Counted from the stretch's first letter, positions 33,027 to 42,618 are shown. The stretch is DNA of 64,000 nt from Acidimangrovimonas pyrenivorans (GCF_042643245.1 NZ_JBHRSK010000013.1:1-64000); one strand, 5' to 3'. The notes: generated by a model from the letters alone, not told the origin. Numbers and translations: made by a program.

Positions 33027-33533
33027 TCAGTCCCAGGGCTCGGGCTGGCGGTCGTAGCTGATATAGAGCGGGTGCTTGGGCTGGCCGGCCTTGGTCAGGC
33101 CGAGATGGTAAAGCGGCAGGCCGGTGGCGCGGAGCAGGTTCTCGACCGCCGCGCCGCGGTCGAGATGCGCACCATGGGCGCCCCAGGCGCAGATGATCTG
33201 GTCGGCCCAGTCACAGCTTTCCAGGATCGCGGCATCGTTTTCCGGCCCGACCGGATCGGCGGCTGCGCGCATCTTCTTCGGGTCGGTGTCGCGCCAGGCG
33301 AAGATGTTGCAGACCCGGAAGGCGCCGAAGCCAAGTGCCCGGGCGCGGCGCTCGCAGCGTTCGACCGTCGGGTCGTTCTGGACCTCGGTCGCGGTCGAGG
33401 GGTTGAGCATGATGAACAGCGCCTTGCGCCCGCCCGCGTCCCAGGTCCGGGTCAGCAGGTAGCGGTAGCTTTCGCAGGGCGAATAGACCGCGGTCGAGGG
33501 CGCGTCGCCCTTGGTATGGCTGCGGGTGATCAT
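33027..33533 (-). CDS. DUF1643 family protein
   Basis: A 168-residue protein with CESYRYLLTRTW, LFIMLNPSTATEVQNDPTVERC, FRVCNIFAWRDTDP and a C-terminal HPLYISYDRQPEPW, the recognised DUF1643 pattern. It is cytoplasmic, without signal or membrane segments. No function is known. It is 10 bp downstream of dapB and likely cotranscribed. Confidence 0.88.
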   Translation of the reverse strand: MITRSHTKGDAPSTAVYSPCESYRYLLTRTWDAGGRKALFIMLNPSTATEVQNDPTVERCERRARALGFGAFRVCNIFAWRDTDPKKMRAAADPVGPENDAAILESCDWADQIICAWGAHGAHLDRGAAVENLLRATGLPLYHLGLTKAGQPKHPLYISYDRQPEPWD

Positions 33534-33543
33534 GCGGCGGGCG

Positions 33544-34353
33544 TCAGAGGCCGAGCACGTCGAACATGTCGTATTCGCCCGGCGCCCGGTCTTGGCCCCA
33601 GAGCGCGGCCTTGAGCGCGCCGCGGGCGAAGATCGCCCGGTCGGTGGCGACGTGGCGCAGCACGATGCGCTCGCCATCGGCGGCGAAAATCACGTCATGC
33701 TCGCCGACGATGTCGCCGCCGCGGATCGCCGAGAAACCGATATGGCCGCGCTCGCGGGCGCCGGTGATGCCGTCGCGGCCGCGGTCGGCGACCTCGCCCA
33801 GTTCGACGCCGCGGCCCTCGGCCGCCGCCTCGCCCAGCATCAGCGCCGTGCCCGAGGGCGCGTCGACCTTGTGGCGGTGATGGGCCTCGACGACCTCGAT
33901 GTCGAAATCGGCGTCCAGCGCCGCCGCCACCTTGCGGGTCAGCTGGACCAGCAGGTTGACGCCGAGGCTCATGTTGCCGGCCCGGACGATCGGCGCGTGG
34001 CGGGCGGCCAGCTCGATATGGCGCAGGTGCTCGGGCGCCAGCCCGGTAGTGCCGATGACATGGCAGGCGCGGGCCTGGGCGGCGAGCTTGACGAATTCCA
34101 CCGTCGCCGCCGGGGCCGAGAAGTCGATCACCGCCTGGGCGCGGGAAAAGGCGACCAGCGCGTCGTCGGTCACGGTGACGCCCAGTTCCGGCCCGCCCAT
34201 CGCCACGCCGATATCCTGGCCGATCCAGGGATGGCCGGCGCGCTCGACGCAGCCGACCAGCCGCGCCTTGTCGCTTTCGCTCACGGTCTTGACCAGCATC
34301 TGGCCCATCCGGCCCGAGGCCCCGGTGATGACGATACCCGGCAAGTCGGTCAT
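33544..34353 (-). CDS. dapB: 4-hydroxy-tetrahydrodipicolinate reductase
   Basis: A 269-residue enzyme of the lysine/diaminopimelate pathway. Motifs are ITGASGRMGQMLV (NADPH binding), IGTTGL and VVEAHHRHKVDAPSGTALML (catalytic His/Lys region), with HDVIFAADGERIVLRH near the end. It is divergent from rbfA, a conserved arrangement in Rhodobacterales. Confidence 0.96.
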   Translation of the reverse strand: MTDLPGIVITGASGRMGQMLVKTVSESDKARLVGCVERAGHPWIGQDIGVAMGGPELGVTVTDDALVAFSRAQAVIDFSAPAATVEFVKLAAQARACHVIGTTGLAPEHLRHIELAARHAPIVRAGNMSLGVNLLVQLTRKVAAALDADFDIEVVEAHHRHKVDAPSGTALMLGEAAAEGRGVELGEVADRGRDGITGARERGHIGFSAIRGGDIVGEHDVIFAADGERIVLRHVATDRAIFARGALKAALWGQDRAPGEYDMFDVLGL

Positions 34354-34449
34354 GGCGCTCTCCCTCTGTCTTTCGCGTCGTTTATCCGCTTCGTGCCCGC
34401 TTGGCAAAGCCCGGTTGCCGTGGCGCCTGCGATACCCTATCTGACGCGG

Positions 34450-34872
34450 ATGGCATCGAACCGCTTCAACACGGGCTCCGGCCCCTCGCAACGTCAGCTC
34501 CGCGTCGGCGAGCTGATCCGCCGCCGCCTGTCCGACGTGCTGCTGCGCGGCGACGTCCACGACCCGGATCTCAACCGGATCTCGATCACCGTGGGCGAGG
34601 TGCGCTGCTCGCCCGACCTCAAGGTCGCCACGGCCTATGTCCTGCCGCTGGGCGGGCAGGGGGCCGAGGAGGCGCTGGCCGGGCTGCGCCGCAACACCCG
34701 CGAGCTGCGCCACCTTGTCGCCAAGGAGCTGTCGCTGAAATTCGCGCCCGAGCTGCGCTTCGCCCTCGACCGGACCTTCGACCAGATGGACGAGACAAGG
34801 CGGCTGCTCAACGAAGAGACCGTCAAGCGCGACGTCGCCGGCGAGACGGACGAGGACGGCGGCACCGAGTGA
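34450..34872 (+). CDS. rbfA: ribosome-binding factor A
   Basis: A 140-residue KH-fold factor for 16S maturation and 30S assembly. Typical features are QLRVGELIRRRLSDVLLRG, ISITVGEVRCSPDLKVATAY and a C-terminal FDQMDETRRLLNEE. The length is normal. It is followed 87 bp later by truB, in the familiar order. Confidence 0.95.
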   Translation: MASNRFNTGSGPSQRQLRVGELIRRRLSDVLLRGDVHDPDLNRISITVGEVRCSPDLKVATAYVLPLGGQGAEEALAGLRRNTRELRHLVAKELSLKFAPELRFALDRTFDQMDETRRLLNEETVKRDVAGETDEDGGTE

Positions 34873-34959
34873 CCGGCCCCGTTGACAGGCCCCGTTGACG
34901 GGCCGGCCGTGCCGCGCTAGCAGGCGGGCTTTCTTCGCAGCGGCTCTTCGGAGGGGCAT

Positions 34960-35865
34960 ATGGCACGCAAGCGCAAGGGGCGCGACATCTCGGGCTGGCT
35001 GGTCGTCGACAAGCCGGCGGGCATCACCTCGACCTCCGTCGTCAACAAGGTCCGCTGGGCCTTCGACGCCAGGAAGGCGGGCCATGCCGGCACGCTCGAC
35101 CCGGATGCGACCGGGGTGCTGGCGGTGGCGCTGGGCGAGGCGACCAAGACCGTGCCCTACATCACCGACGCGCTGAAATGCTACCGCTTCACCGTCACCT
35201 TCGGCGCCGCCACCACCACCGATGACGCCGAAGGCGCGGTGATCGAGAGCTCGGATCGCCGCCCCAGCGACGAAGAGATCGCCGCCGCCCTGCCGGCCTT
35301 CCGCGGCGACATCCTGCAGGTGCCGCCGAAATTCTCGGCCGTGAAGGTCGCGGGCGAGCGCGCCTATGACCTCGCCCGCGAGGGCGAGGAGATCGAGCTG
35401 GAGGCCCGCCCGCTCTGGGTCGAGAGCCTCGAGGTGATCTCGCGCCCCGATGCCGACCATGTCGAGCTGGAAATGGTCTGCGGCAAGGGCGGCTATGTCC
35501 GCTCGATCGCCCGCGATCTCGGCCGGGCGCTGGGCTGCCTCGGCCATGTCCAGAGCCTGCGCCGGACCTGGTCGGGCCCGTTCGAGGCCGAGCAGGGCGT
35601 CAGCCTCGAGCTGCTGGACGAACACGCCAAGACCGAGGCGCTCGACGCCTACCTGCTGCCGCTGGAAACGGGCCTCGCCGAGCTGCCGGAACTGAAGGCG
35701 ACAGCCGAAGGCGCGGCGCGGCTGAAGAACGGCAATCCGGGCATGGTCCTCGCCTCGGATGTCGAATTCGGCGACGAGGCCTGGGCCAGCTACCAGGGCA
35801 AGGCGGTCGCCGTCGGCCTCTACAAGGCCGGCGAACTGCACCCCAGCCGGGTGTTCAACCAGTAG
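34960..35865 (+). CDS. truB: tRNA pseudouridine(55) synthase
   Basis: A 301-residue enzyme that makes pseudouridine 55 in the tRNA T-loop. The catalytic Asp is in GHAGTLDPDATGVL, with WLVVDKPAGITSTSVVNKVR and GGYVRSIARDLG conserved. A GGAGGGG ribosome site precedes the ATG. It is full length with the C-terminal RNA-binding extension. Confidence 0.96.
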   Translation: MARKRKGRDISGWLVVDKPAGITSTSVVNKVRWAFDARKAGHAGTLDPDATGVLAVALGEATKTVPYITDALKCYRFTVTFGAATTTDDAEGAVIESSDRRPSDEEIAAALPAFRGDILQVPPKFSAVKVAGERAYDLAREGEEIELEARPLWVESLEVISRPDADHVELEMVCGKGGYVRSIARDLGRALGCLGHVQSLRRTWSGPFEAEQGVSLELLDEHAKTEALDAYLLPLETGLAELPELKATAEGAARLKNGNPGMVLASDVEFGDEAWASYQGKAVAVGLYKAGELHPSRVFNQ

Positions 35866-35870
35866 CCCTT

Positions 35871-35923
35871 TTCATCTTCACGCAAATATCCCACGGGGGT
35901 CCGGGGGTGTGAAACCCCCGGCC
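35871..35923 (+). repeat. GGGGGTCCGGGGG palindromic repeat, copy 3
   Basis: TTCATCTTCACGCAAATATC, then GGGGGTCCGGGGG, GTGAAA and CCCCCGGCC. It occupies the gap between convergent truB and the M20 hydrolase. It is nearly identical to copy 4 including the TTCATCTTCA(C/T)G leader. Confidence 0.8.
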
Positions 35924-35935
35924 TCTCCGCCGATC

Positions 35936-37135
35936 TCACCCCGACAGGCTGCTCACCGCCCGGGCCAAGACCTTGAGCCCGGTGACGAGGTCGGCCTCGT
36001 CGGTATCCTCGTCGAAATTGTGGCTGATGCCGTTGATCGACGGCACGAACAGCATCGCGACGGGCATGTGCCGCGCCACGTTGGTGGCGTCGTGCAAGGC
36101 GCCCGAGGGCATCCGGCGCCAGCGGCCCGGCACCTCGGCCTCGGCGGCATCGGCCAGCGCCTGCTGCAGCCGGTCGTTCATCGCCACCGGTTCCAGCCCC
36201 AGCAGCGGGCCGTAGTCCAGTTCCAGCCCGCGTTCCCTGGTCACCTCCTCGGCCGTCGTGCGGACGATGGCCTCCATCGCGTTCAGCCGCTGCGGATCGC
36301 CGTCGCGCCACTGCATCGAGAAGGCGGCCTTGCCCGGCACGATCGAGGCGCCGTTGGGGGTGAGGGCGACATGGCCGATGGTCCAGACCGTCTCGGGCCG
36401 CACCACCTCGGCGAAGCGGACATTCAGGCGCGCGGCGAACTCGACCAGCCCCTGGAAGGCGTCGCGGCGCAGGTGCATCGGCGTGGTGCCGGCGTGGTTG
36501 CTCTGGCCGGTGAAGGTGATCTGCATGTTGCGGATGCCGACGATCGAGGTAACGACACCGACCGCCTCGCCCTCGGTATCCAGATAGGGGCCCTGCTCGA
36601 TATGGGTCTCGATGAAGCCGGTGAAGCGCGACGGATCGAGGAAATCGCCGCTGACCAGATCGGCCATCCGCGCCCGGCCTTCGGCATAGGTGGTGCCGTC
36701 AGAGGCGTTGAGCTTGTCGGCCTCTTCGAGGCTGCGGCCACCGGACCAGACCGTGCTGCCGGTGGTGACGCCGTAGCGCCCTTCCTCGTCCTGGAACGAG
36801 ACCACCGAGATCGGCGGCCCGCCGGCCTCCTTCGAGGCCCGCGCGATTTCCAGCGCCGCCATCACGCCGAGCGCACCGTCGAGCCAGCCGCCCTCGGGCT
36901 GGGTGTCGCTATGCGAGCCCATCAGCAGGCTGGGCCCGTCGCCGGCGAGGCCGAACAGGTTGCCGACCGGGTCGAAATAGGGCGTCAGCCCGGCCTCGCG
37001 GAACTGCTCGGCCAGCCATTTGCGCGCCTCGATGTCGGTGTCGGAATAGGCCGGGCGCACGACCCCGGTGCCGACGGCGCCGATGGCGCGTAGGGCGTGC
37101 AGGCTGGCAAGGAAGCGGTCGGAATCGGGGGTCAT
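35936..37135 (-). CDS. M20-family N-carbamoyl-amino acid / allantoate-type amidohydrolase
   Basis: A 399-residue zinc hydrolase. Metal-binding and dimer motifs include LLMGSHSDTQPEGGWLDGALGVMAALE (His/Asp), SFQDEEGRYG, FIETHIEQGPYLD and SNHAGTTPMHLRRD, with a C-terminal INGISHNFDEDTD. This is the hydantoinase/carbamoylase clade acting on N-carbamoyl amino acids, ureidoglycolate or allantoate; the substrate is undecided. It is divergent from the saccharopine operon, with a 121-bp shared upstream region. Confidence 0.9.
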   Translation of the reverse strand: MTPDSDRFLASLHALRAIGAVGTGVVRPAYSDTDIEARKWLAEQFREAGLTPYFDPVGNLFGLAGDGPSLLMGSHSDTQPEGGWLDGALGVMAALEIARASKEAGGPPISVVSFQDEEGRYGVTTGSTVWSGGRSLEEADKLNASDGTTYAEGRARMADLVSGDFLDPSRFTGFIETHIEQGPYLDTEGEAVGVVTSIVGIRNMQITFTGQSNHAGTTPMHLRRDAFQGLVEFAARLNVRFAEVVRPETVWTIGHVALTPNGASIVPGKAAFSMQWRDGDPQRLNAMEAIVRTTAEEVTRERGLELDYGPLLGLEPVAMNDRLQQALADAAEAEVPGRWRRMPSGALHDATNVARHMPVAMLFVPSINGISHNFDEDTDEADLVTGLKVLARAVSSLSG

Positions 37136-37256
37136 GGCGGCGCCTTTCGGATGGTTTCTGCCCCCTTGACTAGCAGCGCGGCGAGGCGAACGCCAACCCT
37201 TGGCGCGGCCCGCGCTTTGGCATAGGCAGGAGCGCGAGACAAAGGAGCCGAGGCGG

Positions 37257-38324
37257 ATGACACATCTGTGGGTGCGGGCCGAGCAGCGGCCCAACGAGGA
37301 ACGCGTGGGGCTGACCCCGGACGGCGCCGCGGCGCTGGTCGAGGCGGGGATGCGGGTGACGGTCGAGGAAAGCTCGGTCCGGGCGATTCCGATCGACGGC
37401 TACCGCGCCGCCGGCTGCGAGATCGCGGCCGAGAATTCCTGGCCCGACGCCCCGCGCGACGCCATCGTCTTCGGCCTCAAGGAACTGCCCGAGGACGGCA
37501 CCCCGCTGGTTCATCGCCACATCATGTTCGGCCATGCCTACAAGGGTCAGCCGGCGGGGCGGGAGCTGCTTAGGCGCTTCAATGCCGGCGGTGGCACGCT
37601 CTACGACCTCGAATACCTCGTCGACGAGGCCGGCCGCCGCGTCGCCGCCTTCGGCTACTGGGCCGGTTTCGCCGGTGCCGCCGTGGCATTGAAATGCTGG
37701 GCGGCGCAGCAGCGGGGCGAGATCGCCGGCCCGGTCCGGCAATATCCCGGCAAGGATGCGCTGCTGGACGAGCTGAAGGCGGAACTCGACGCGATCGGCG
37801 CCGCCCGTCCGCGGGCGCTGGTGATCGGCGCTCTGGGTCGGGTCGGCACCGGCGCGGCCGACCTGTGCGACATCATGGGGGTTGCCGTCACCAAGTGGGA
37901 CATCGCCGAAACCGCCCATGGCGGGCCGTTCCCCGAGGTGCTGGAGCACGAGATCTTCCTCAACTGCATTCTCGCCCGCCCCGGCTGCCCGGTCTTCGTT
38001 CCGGCCGACGCCGTGAGCGCGCCGCGCAAGCTGACCGTGATCGGCGACATCGCCTGCGACCCGAGCTCGGATTTCTCGCCGGTCAAGGTCTATGACCGGG
38101 TGACCGACTGGGATGCACCGGCGCTGCGGGTGGCCGAGAACCCGCCGCTCGACGTCACCGCCATCGACAACCTGCCCTCGATGCTGCCGGTGGAAAGCTC
38201 GATCGACTACGCCGGCCAGCTTCTGCCCTCGCTCATGACGCTCGATGCGCTCGGCGACGGCGTCTGGGGCCGGGCCAGGGCGGAATACGACCGCCATATC
38301 GCAACGATCCGACAGGAGGCATGA
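37257..38324 (+). CDS. saccharopine dehydrogenase, NAD+, lysine-forming
   Basis: A 355-residue protein with an N-terminal alanine dehydrogenase-like domain (WVRAEQRPNEERVGLTPDG) and Rossmann region (PRALVIGALGRVGTGAADLC). IACDPSSDFSPVKVYDR and SIDYAGQLLPSLM are typical of LYS1-like saccharopine dehydrogenases. It forms an operon with the next gene. The pair may degrade lysine via saccharopine or run the reverse reactions; the direction cannot be read from sequence. Confidence 0.9.
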   Translation: MTHLWVRAEQRPNEERVGLTPDGAAALVEAGMRVTVEESSVRAIPIDGYRAAGCEIAAENSWPDAPRDAIVFGLKELPEDGTPLVHRHIMFGHAYKGQPAGRELLRRFNAGGGTLYDLEYLVDEAGRRVAAFGYWAGFAGAAVALKCWAAQQRGEIAGPVRQYPGKDALLDELKAELDAIGAARPRALVIGALGRVGTGAADLCDIMGVAVTKWDIAETAHGGPFPEVLEHEIFLNCILARPGCPVFVPADAVSAPRKLTVIGDIACDPSSDFSPVKVYDRVTDWDAPALRVAENPPLDVTAIDNLPSMLPVESSIDYAGQLLPSLMTLDALGDGVWGRARAEYDRHIATIRQEA

Positions 38325-38325
38325 C

Positions 38326-39468
38326 ATGACGATCCACTGGTGCGGCACCGGCCTATCCGCCATCCCCGGCTTGCGCCGCCTCATCGAGGCCGGCCACGAG
38401 GTCGCCGTCTGGAACCGCACGGTCGAGAAGGCGCGTGCGGCGGTGGGCGACCTGACCGACGACATCCGGCCCTACAGCCTCGAAGCCCTGACCGCGGCGC
38501 TGCAGCCGGGCGATATCGCCGTCTCGATGCTGCCGGCCGACAACCATGTGCTGATCGCCAGGGCCTGCCTCGAAAAGGGGGCGCATTTCGTCTCCTCCTC
38601 TTATATCGCGCCCGAGATGAAAGACCTGGACGCCGCCTTCCGCGACAAGGGGCTGGTGTCGGTCAACGAGGTCGGGCTCGACCCGGGCATCGACCACCTG
38701 ATGGCGCATTGGCTGGTCGCCGATTACCGCGCCTCCAAGGCCTATGACGGCGCCAACGTGATCTCCTTCACCTCCTATTGCGGCGGCTTCCCCAAGGTGC
38801 CGAACGCGTTCCGCTACAAGTTCAGCTGGTCGCCGCTGGGCGTGCTGAAGGCGCTGCGCTCGCCCTCGCGCAGCCTGCGCCAGTTCACCGAGCTCGAGGT
38901 CGCCCGGCCCTGGGACGCGATCAGCCGCTACGACGCGCCGCTGCCGGTGCCGGAAAGCTTCGAGGTCTATCCCAACCGCGACAGCATGCCCTTCATCCAG
39001 GATTACCGCTTCGACCCGGGCTGGAAACTGCGCGACTTCGTCCGCGGCACGATCCGGCTCAACGGCTGGTCCGAGGCCTGGAAGGACATCTTCGCCGAGA
39101 TCGAGACCCTGGAGGGCGAGGCCGGCGAGGCGCGGCTCAAGGAGATGTCGGACCAGTTCTGGCGCGACAACGCCTATGAGGAGGGCGAGGCCGATCGCGT
39201 CGTCCTCTTCGTCTCGCTCAAGGCCGAGAAGGACGGCGTGCCGGTCTATCACAAGACCTACGCCATGGACGCCGCCGGCGATGCCCGCGGCACGGCGATG
39301 GCGCGGCTGGTCTCGATCCCGGTCTCGCTGGCGATCGAGGCGGTCGCCAATCGCGAGATCCCGGCCGGCGTCCACCCGGCGCCGCATGATCTCAAGCTGG
39401 TCAATCGCTGGCTCGACGTTGTCAAGGGCCAGGCGCAATACATGGCGGTGGTCGACCACCTCGGCTGA
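38326..39468 (+). CDS. saccharopine dehydrogenase/reductase (LYS9-like)
   Basis: A 380-residue Rossmann protein starting two bases after the upstream stop. It contains GLSAIPGLRRLIEAGHEVAVWNRT, MLPADNHVLIARACLEKGAHFVSSSY and VNEVGLDPGIDHLMAH, the signature of saccharopine dehydrogenase (glutamate-forming) and homospermidine-synthase relatives. With the previous gene it interconverts lysine and aminoadipate semialdehyde. The initial glycine loop is GTGLSA rather than the usual GxGxxG, with the start close to it, so the N-terminus may be minimal. Confidence 0.88.
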   Translation: MTIHWCGTGLSAIPGLRRLIEAGHEVAVWNRTVEKARAAVGDLTDDIRPYSLEALTAALQPGDIAVSMLPADNHVLIARACLEKGAHFVSSSYIAPEMKDLDAAFRDKGLVSVNEVGLDPGIDHLMAHWLVADYRASKAYDGANVISFTSYCGGFPKVPNAFRYKFSWSPLGVLKALRSPSRSLRQFTELEVARPWDAISRYDAPLPVPESFEVYPNRDSMPFIQDYRFDPGWKLRDFVRGTIRLNGWSEAWKDIFAEIETLEGEAGEARLKEMSDQFWRDNAYEEGEADRVVLFVSLKAEKDGVPVYHKTYAMDAAGDARGTAMARLVSIPVSLAIEAVANREIPAGVHPAPHDLKLVNRWLDVVKGQAQYMAVVDHLG

Positions 39469-39503
39469 CCTGAAGCGGGGAAGGGACGAGGGCCCCTTTC
39501 CCG

Positions 39504-39553
39504 TTCATCTTCATGAAAATATCCTGGGGGTCCGGGGGTGAAACCCCCCGGCC
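39504..39553 (+). repeat. GGGGGTCCGGGGG palindromic repeat, copy 4
   Basis: TTCATCTTCATGAAAATATC, then GGGGGTCCGGGGG, TGAAA and CCCCCCGGCC, between convergent saccharopine reductase and rmuC genes. It has the same orientation and leader as copy 3. Confidence 0.8.
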
Positions 39554-39559
39554 TTTCTC

Positions 39560-40726
39560 TCAGCCCTCGCCCGGCTTGGTCAGCGGCACCACCGCCGTCT
39601 CGCTCTCCGGCGCCAGTTCCTCGAAGTCGAAATTGTCCAGCCGCCGCGCCCGCCGCGTCGCCTTGTCGGACGAGATCTTGATCTCGGCGATGTCCTTCGC
39701 CGCCTGGCCGAAATGGCGATCGAGGTTCTCGACCCGGCTGCCCAGCCGCTCGACATCGGCATAGAGCATCGACAGCTCCTTGCGGATGGCGCCGGCCTGC
39801 TCGCGCATCCGCGCGTCCTTGAGCACCGCGCGCATCGTGTTCAGCGTCGCCATGCAGGTGGTGGGCGAGACGATCCAGACCCGGGCGGTGAAACCCTCGC
39901 GCACCAGCTCGGGGAAATTGGCGTGCAGCTCGGCATAGACGGCTTCCGAGGGCAGGAACATCAGCGCGCCGTCGGCGGTTTCGCCTTCGAGGATGTAGCG
40001 GTCCGAGATCGCCTTGATATGGGCGCGGACGGCGGTGCGCAGGCCGCGGGCGGCCTCGTTGAGTTCGGCCTGGTTGCTGGCCCGGCGCAGCGCCTCGTAG
40101 GCTTCCAGCGGGAACTTGCTGTCGATGACGATCGGCCCGGGCGGGTTGGGCAGGTGGATCAGGCAGTCGGCCCGGCGGCCGTTCGACAGCGTCGCCTGCA
40201 TGGTGAAGCTGTCCGACGGCAGCGCCTTCTGGACGATGTCGTGGAGCTGGATCTCGCCGAAGGCGCCACGGGTCTGCTTGTTCGACAGGATGTCCTGCAG
40301 GGACAGGACGTCGCCCGACAGCTTCTCGATCTTGGCCTGGGCGCGGTCGATGGTCTCCAGCCGCTGCTGCAACTCGCCAAGGCTGCGCGCGGTGCGGGTG
40401 GCGGTGCCGTGCAGGCTCTCGCCCATCTTCTCCTGCACCTCGGCCAGCCGCTTCTCCATCAGCTGCAGCATCGAGGACTGGCTGACCGCCTGGCTCTCCG
40501 AGACATGGTGCAGCCCGCCGGCCAGCCGCTCCTGCCCGTCCGACAGCATCTGCACCCGCTGGCCGAGCCAGCCGAGTTCCTTCAGCAGCGGATCGGCCGA
40601 GCGCGCCGAGCGCCCGGCGGCGCGCAACACCAGCAGCAGCAGGATCACCAGCAGCGCGACCACGCCGCCGACGCCCAGCACCAGCGGATCGTTCCACGCG
40701 AATACCTGTTCGCCGATCTTGATCAT
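39560..40726 (-). CDS. rmuC: DNA recombination protein RmuC
   Basis: A 388-residue protein with one N-terminal membrane segment (VLGVGGVVALLVILLLLVL), a coiled-coil region (residues about 45-150), then the RmuC nuclease-like domain (LSNKQTRGAFGEIQLHDIV, PIVIDSKFPLEAYEAL, FLPSEAVYAELHANFPELV, VWIVSPTTCMATLNTMRAVL). RmuC limits inversions at short inverted repeats. The ATG overlaps the mutL stop (ATGA), so translation is coupled to mutL. Confidence 0.95.
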   Translation of the reverse strand: MIKIGEQVFAWNDPLVLGVGGVVALLVILLLLVLRAAGRSARSADPLLKELGWLGQRVQMLSDGQERLAGGLHHVSESQAVSQSSMLQLMEKRLAEVQEKMGESLHGTATRTARSLGELQQRLETIDRAQAKIEKLSGDVLSLQDILSNKQTRGAFGEIQLHDIVQKALPSDSFTMQATLSNGRRADCLIHLPNPPGPIVIDSKFPLEAYEALRRASNQAELNEAARGLRTAVRAHIKAISDRYILEGETADGALMFLPSEAVYAELHANFPELVREGFTARVWIVSPTTCMATLNTMRAVLKDARMREQAGAIRKELSMLYADVERLGSRVENLDRHFGQAAKDIAEIKISSDKATRRARRLDNFDFEELAPESETAVVPLTKPGEG

Positions 40727-42618
40727 GTCCGTCCGAACAACCGTTCGATATCGGCCAGCCGCAGCTCGACATAGGTCGGGCGGCCGTGATTGCACTGGCC
40801 CGAATGCGGCGTCGCCTCCATCTCGCGCAAGAGCGCGTTCATCTCCTCGGCCCGCATCCAGCGGCCCGAGCGGACCGAGCCGTGGCAGGCCATGCGGCTC
40901 AGCACCGCCTCGATCCTTGCCTGCAGCGTCTGGCTGTCGCCCATGTCGGCCAGCTCGTCGAGGATGTCGCGGATCAGGCCGCTGGCGTCGACCTGGCCGA
41001 GGATCGCCGGGGTCTCGCGCACCGCGACCGCACCGCCGCCGAAGGGTTCCAGCGTCAGGCCGAGCCGGGCGAGGTCCTCGGCGAAATCGAGCAGGCGGGC
41101 GGCGTCGGCCTCGGACAGCTCGACGATCTCGGGGATCAGCAGCGCCTGGGCGGCGACGCCGGTCTCGGCCATCTGGTGCTTGAGCTTCTCGTAGACCAGC
41201 CGCTCGTGCGCGGCGTGCTGGTCGACGATGACGATGCCGGTCTCGGTCTGGGCGATGATGTAGTTTTCGTGCACCTGCGCCCGTGCGGCACCGAGCGGAC
41301 GGTGGATCTGCTCGACCTCCTGCGCGGTCTCCTCGACCCTGGCCGAGGGCATCGGCGCCTCGGCAAAGCCCGACATCGGCGCCGGGTTGTAGGCCGGGGC
41401 GGGCGCGTAGTCCGGCGCCTCGCCCGGCGGCGCCTGGAAGCGGTAGGACGACTGGATCGCCCCCTGCGACGGCCGGTCCATCTGGTAGACGCGCGGGGGC
41501 TGGCCGGCGCCCTCGGGCCGCATCGCGCCGAGGGTGGCACCGGCGACGGTGGTCGAGGCGCGGTGCCCGGCCTCGGCCAGGGCATGGCGCAGGGCCGAGA
41601 CGATCAGCCCGCGCGCCAGCCCGGGATCGCGGAACCGGACCTCGGACTTGGCCGGATGGACGTTGACGTCGACCAGCTGCGGGTCGCAGTCGATATAGAG
41701 CACGGCGGCCGGGTGGCGGTCGCGGCTGAGGAAGTCGAAATAGGCCGCGCGCAGGGCACCGATCAGCACCTTGTCCTGCACCGGCCTTCCGTTGACGAAC
41801 AGGAACTGCGCCACCGAGGAGCCGCGCGAATAGGTCGGCAGCGCGGCATAGCCGGTCAGGTGCAGCCCCTCGCGCTCGGCGTCGATGCGCAGCGCGTTCT
41901 CGGCGAACTCGTTGCCAAGCACCCGGGCGAGGCGGCCGTGCAGGGCGTCGAACATGTCGCCGCTCTGGCCGTCGGCGCGGAAGGTGACCCTTCCCTCGCC
42001 GCCGCCCGAGACGTCGCGCAGGGTGAAGGAGACGAAGGGCTCGGCCATCGCCAGCCGCTTGACCACCTCCGAGATCGCCTGGGTCTCGGCCCGGTCCGAG
42101 CGGAGGAATTTCAGCCGCGCCGGGGTGGCGTAGAACAGGTCGCGCAGCTCGACCACGGTGCCGCGCGACAGGGCGGCGGGCTTGACCGGCGCAATCCGGC
42201 CGCCGGCGACGGCGATCTGCGCCGCCTCCGACCCCTCGGCGCGCGAGGTGATGGTCAGCCGCCCGACCGCCCCCAGCGAGGGCAGCGCCTCGCCGCGGAA
42301 GCCGAAGCTGTGGATGTTGAGCAGGTCCGAGCCGTCGATCTTCGAGGTCGCGTGGCGGGCCAGCGCCAGCGGCAGTTCCTCGGGCGTCATGCCGCAACCG
42401 TCATCGGTGATCCGGATCAGCGTCTTGCCGCCATCCGCCTGCTCGACCGTGATCCGCCGCGCGCCGGCATCGAGCGCGTTCTCGATCAGCTCCTTCACCG
42501 CCGAGGCCGGACGTTCGACCACCTCGCCCGCCGCGATCCGGTTGATCGCGGATTCGTCGAGCTGGCGGATCACCGGGCGGGCGCCAGCGGGGCTTATTTT
42601 GCGGCTCTCTGCGTTCAT
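40723..42618 (-). CDS. mutL: DNA mismatch repair protein MutL
   Basis: A 631-residue GHKL ATPase. The N-terminus has IAAGEVVERPASAVKELIEN, DDGCGM and HATSKI/GFRGEALPSLG (ATP site). The C-terminal dimerisation domain carries the endonuclease motif DQHAAHERLVYEKLK, so this MutL can nick DNA, unlike the E. coli protein. It is full length. It shares an operon with rmuC. Confidence 0.96.
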   Translation of the reverse strand: MNAESRKISPAGARPVIRQLDESAINRIAAGEVVERPASAVKELIENALDAGARRITVEQADGGKTLIRITDDGCGMTPEELPLALARHATSKIDGSDLLNIHSFGFRGEALPSLGAVGRLTITSRAEGSEAAQIAVAGGRIAPVKPAALSRGTVVELRDLFYATPARLKFLRSDRAETQAISEVVKRLAMAEPFVSFTLRDVSGGGEGRVTFRADGQSGDMFDALHGRLARVLGNEFAENALRIDAEREGLHLTGYAALPTYSRGSSVAQFLFVNGRPVQDKVLIGALRAAYFDFLSRDRHPAAVLYIDCDPQLVDVNVHPAKSEVRFRDPGLARGLIVSALRHALAEAGHRASTTVAGATLGAMRPEGAGQPPRVYQMDRPSQGAIQSSYRFQAPPGEAPDYAPAPAYNPAPMSGFAEAPMPSARVEETAQEVEQIHRPLGAARAQVHENYIIAQTETGIVIVDQHAAHERLVYEKLKHQMAETGVAAQALLIPEIVELSEADAARLLDFAEDLARLGLTLEPFGGGAVAVRETPAILGQVDASGLIRDILDELADMGDSQTLQARIEAVLSRMACHGSVRSGRWMRAEEMNALLREMEATPHSGQCNHGRPTYVELRLADIERLFGRT

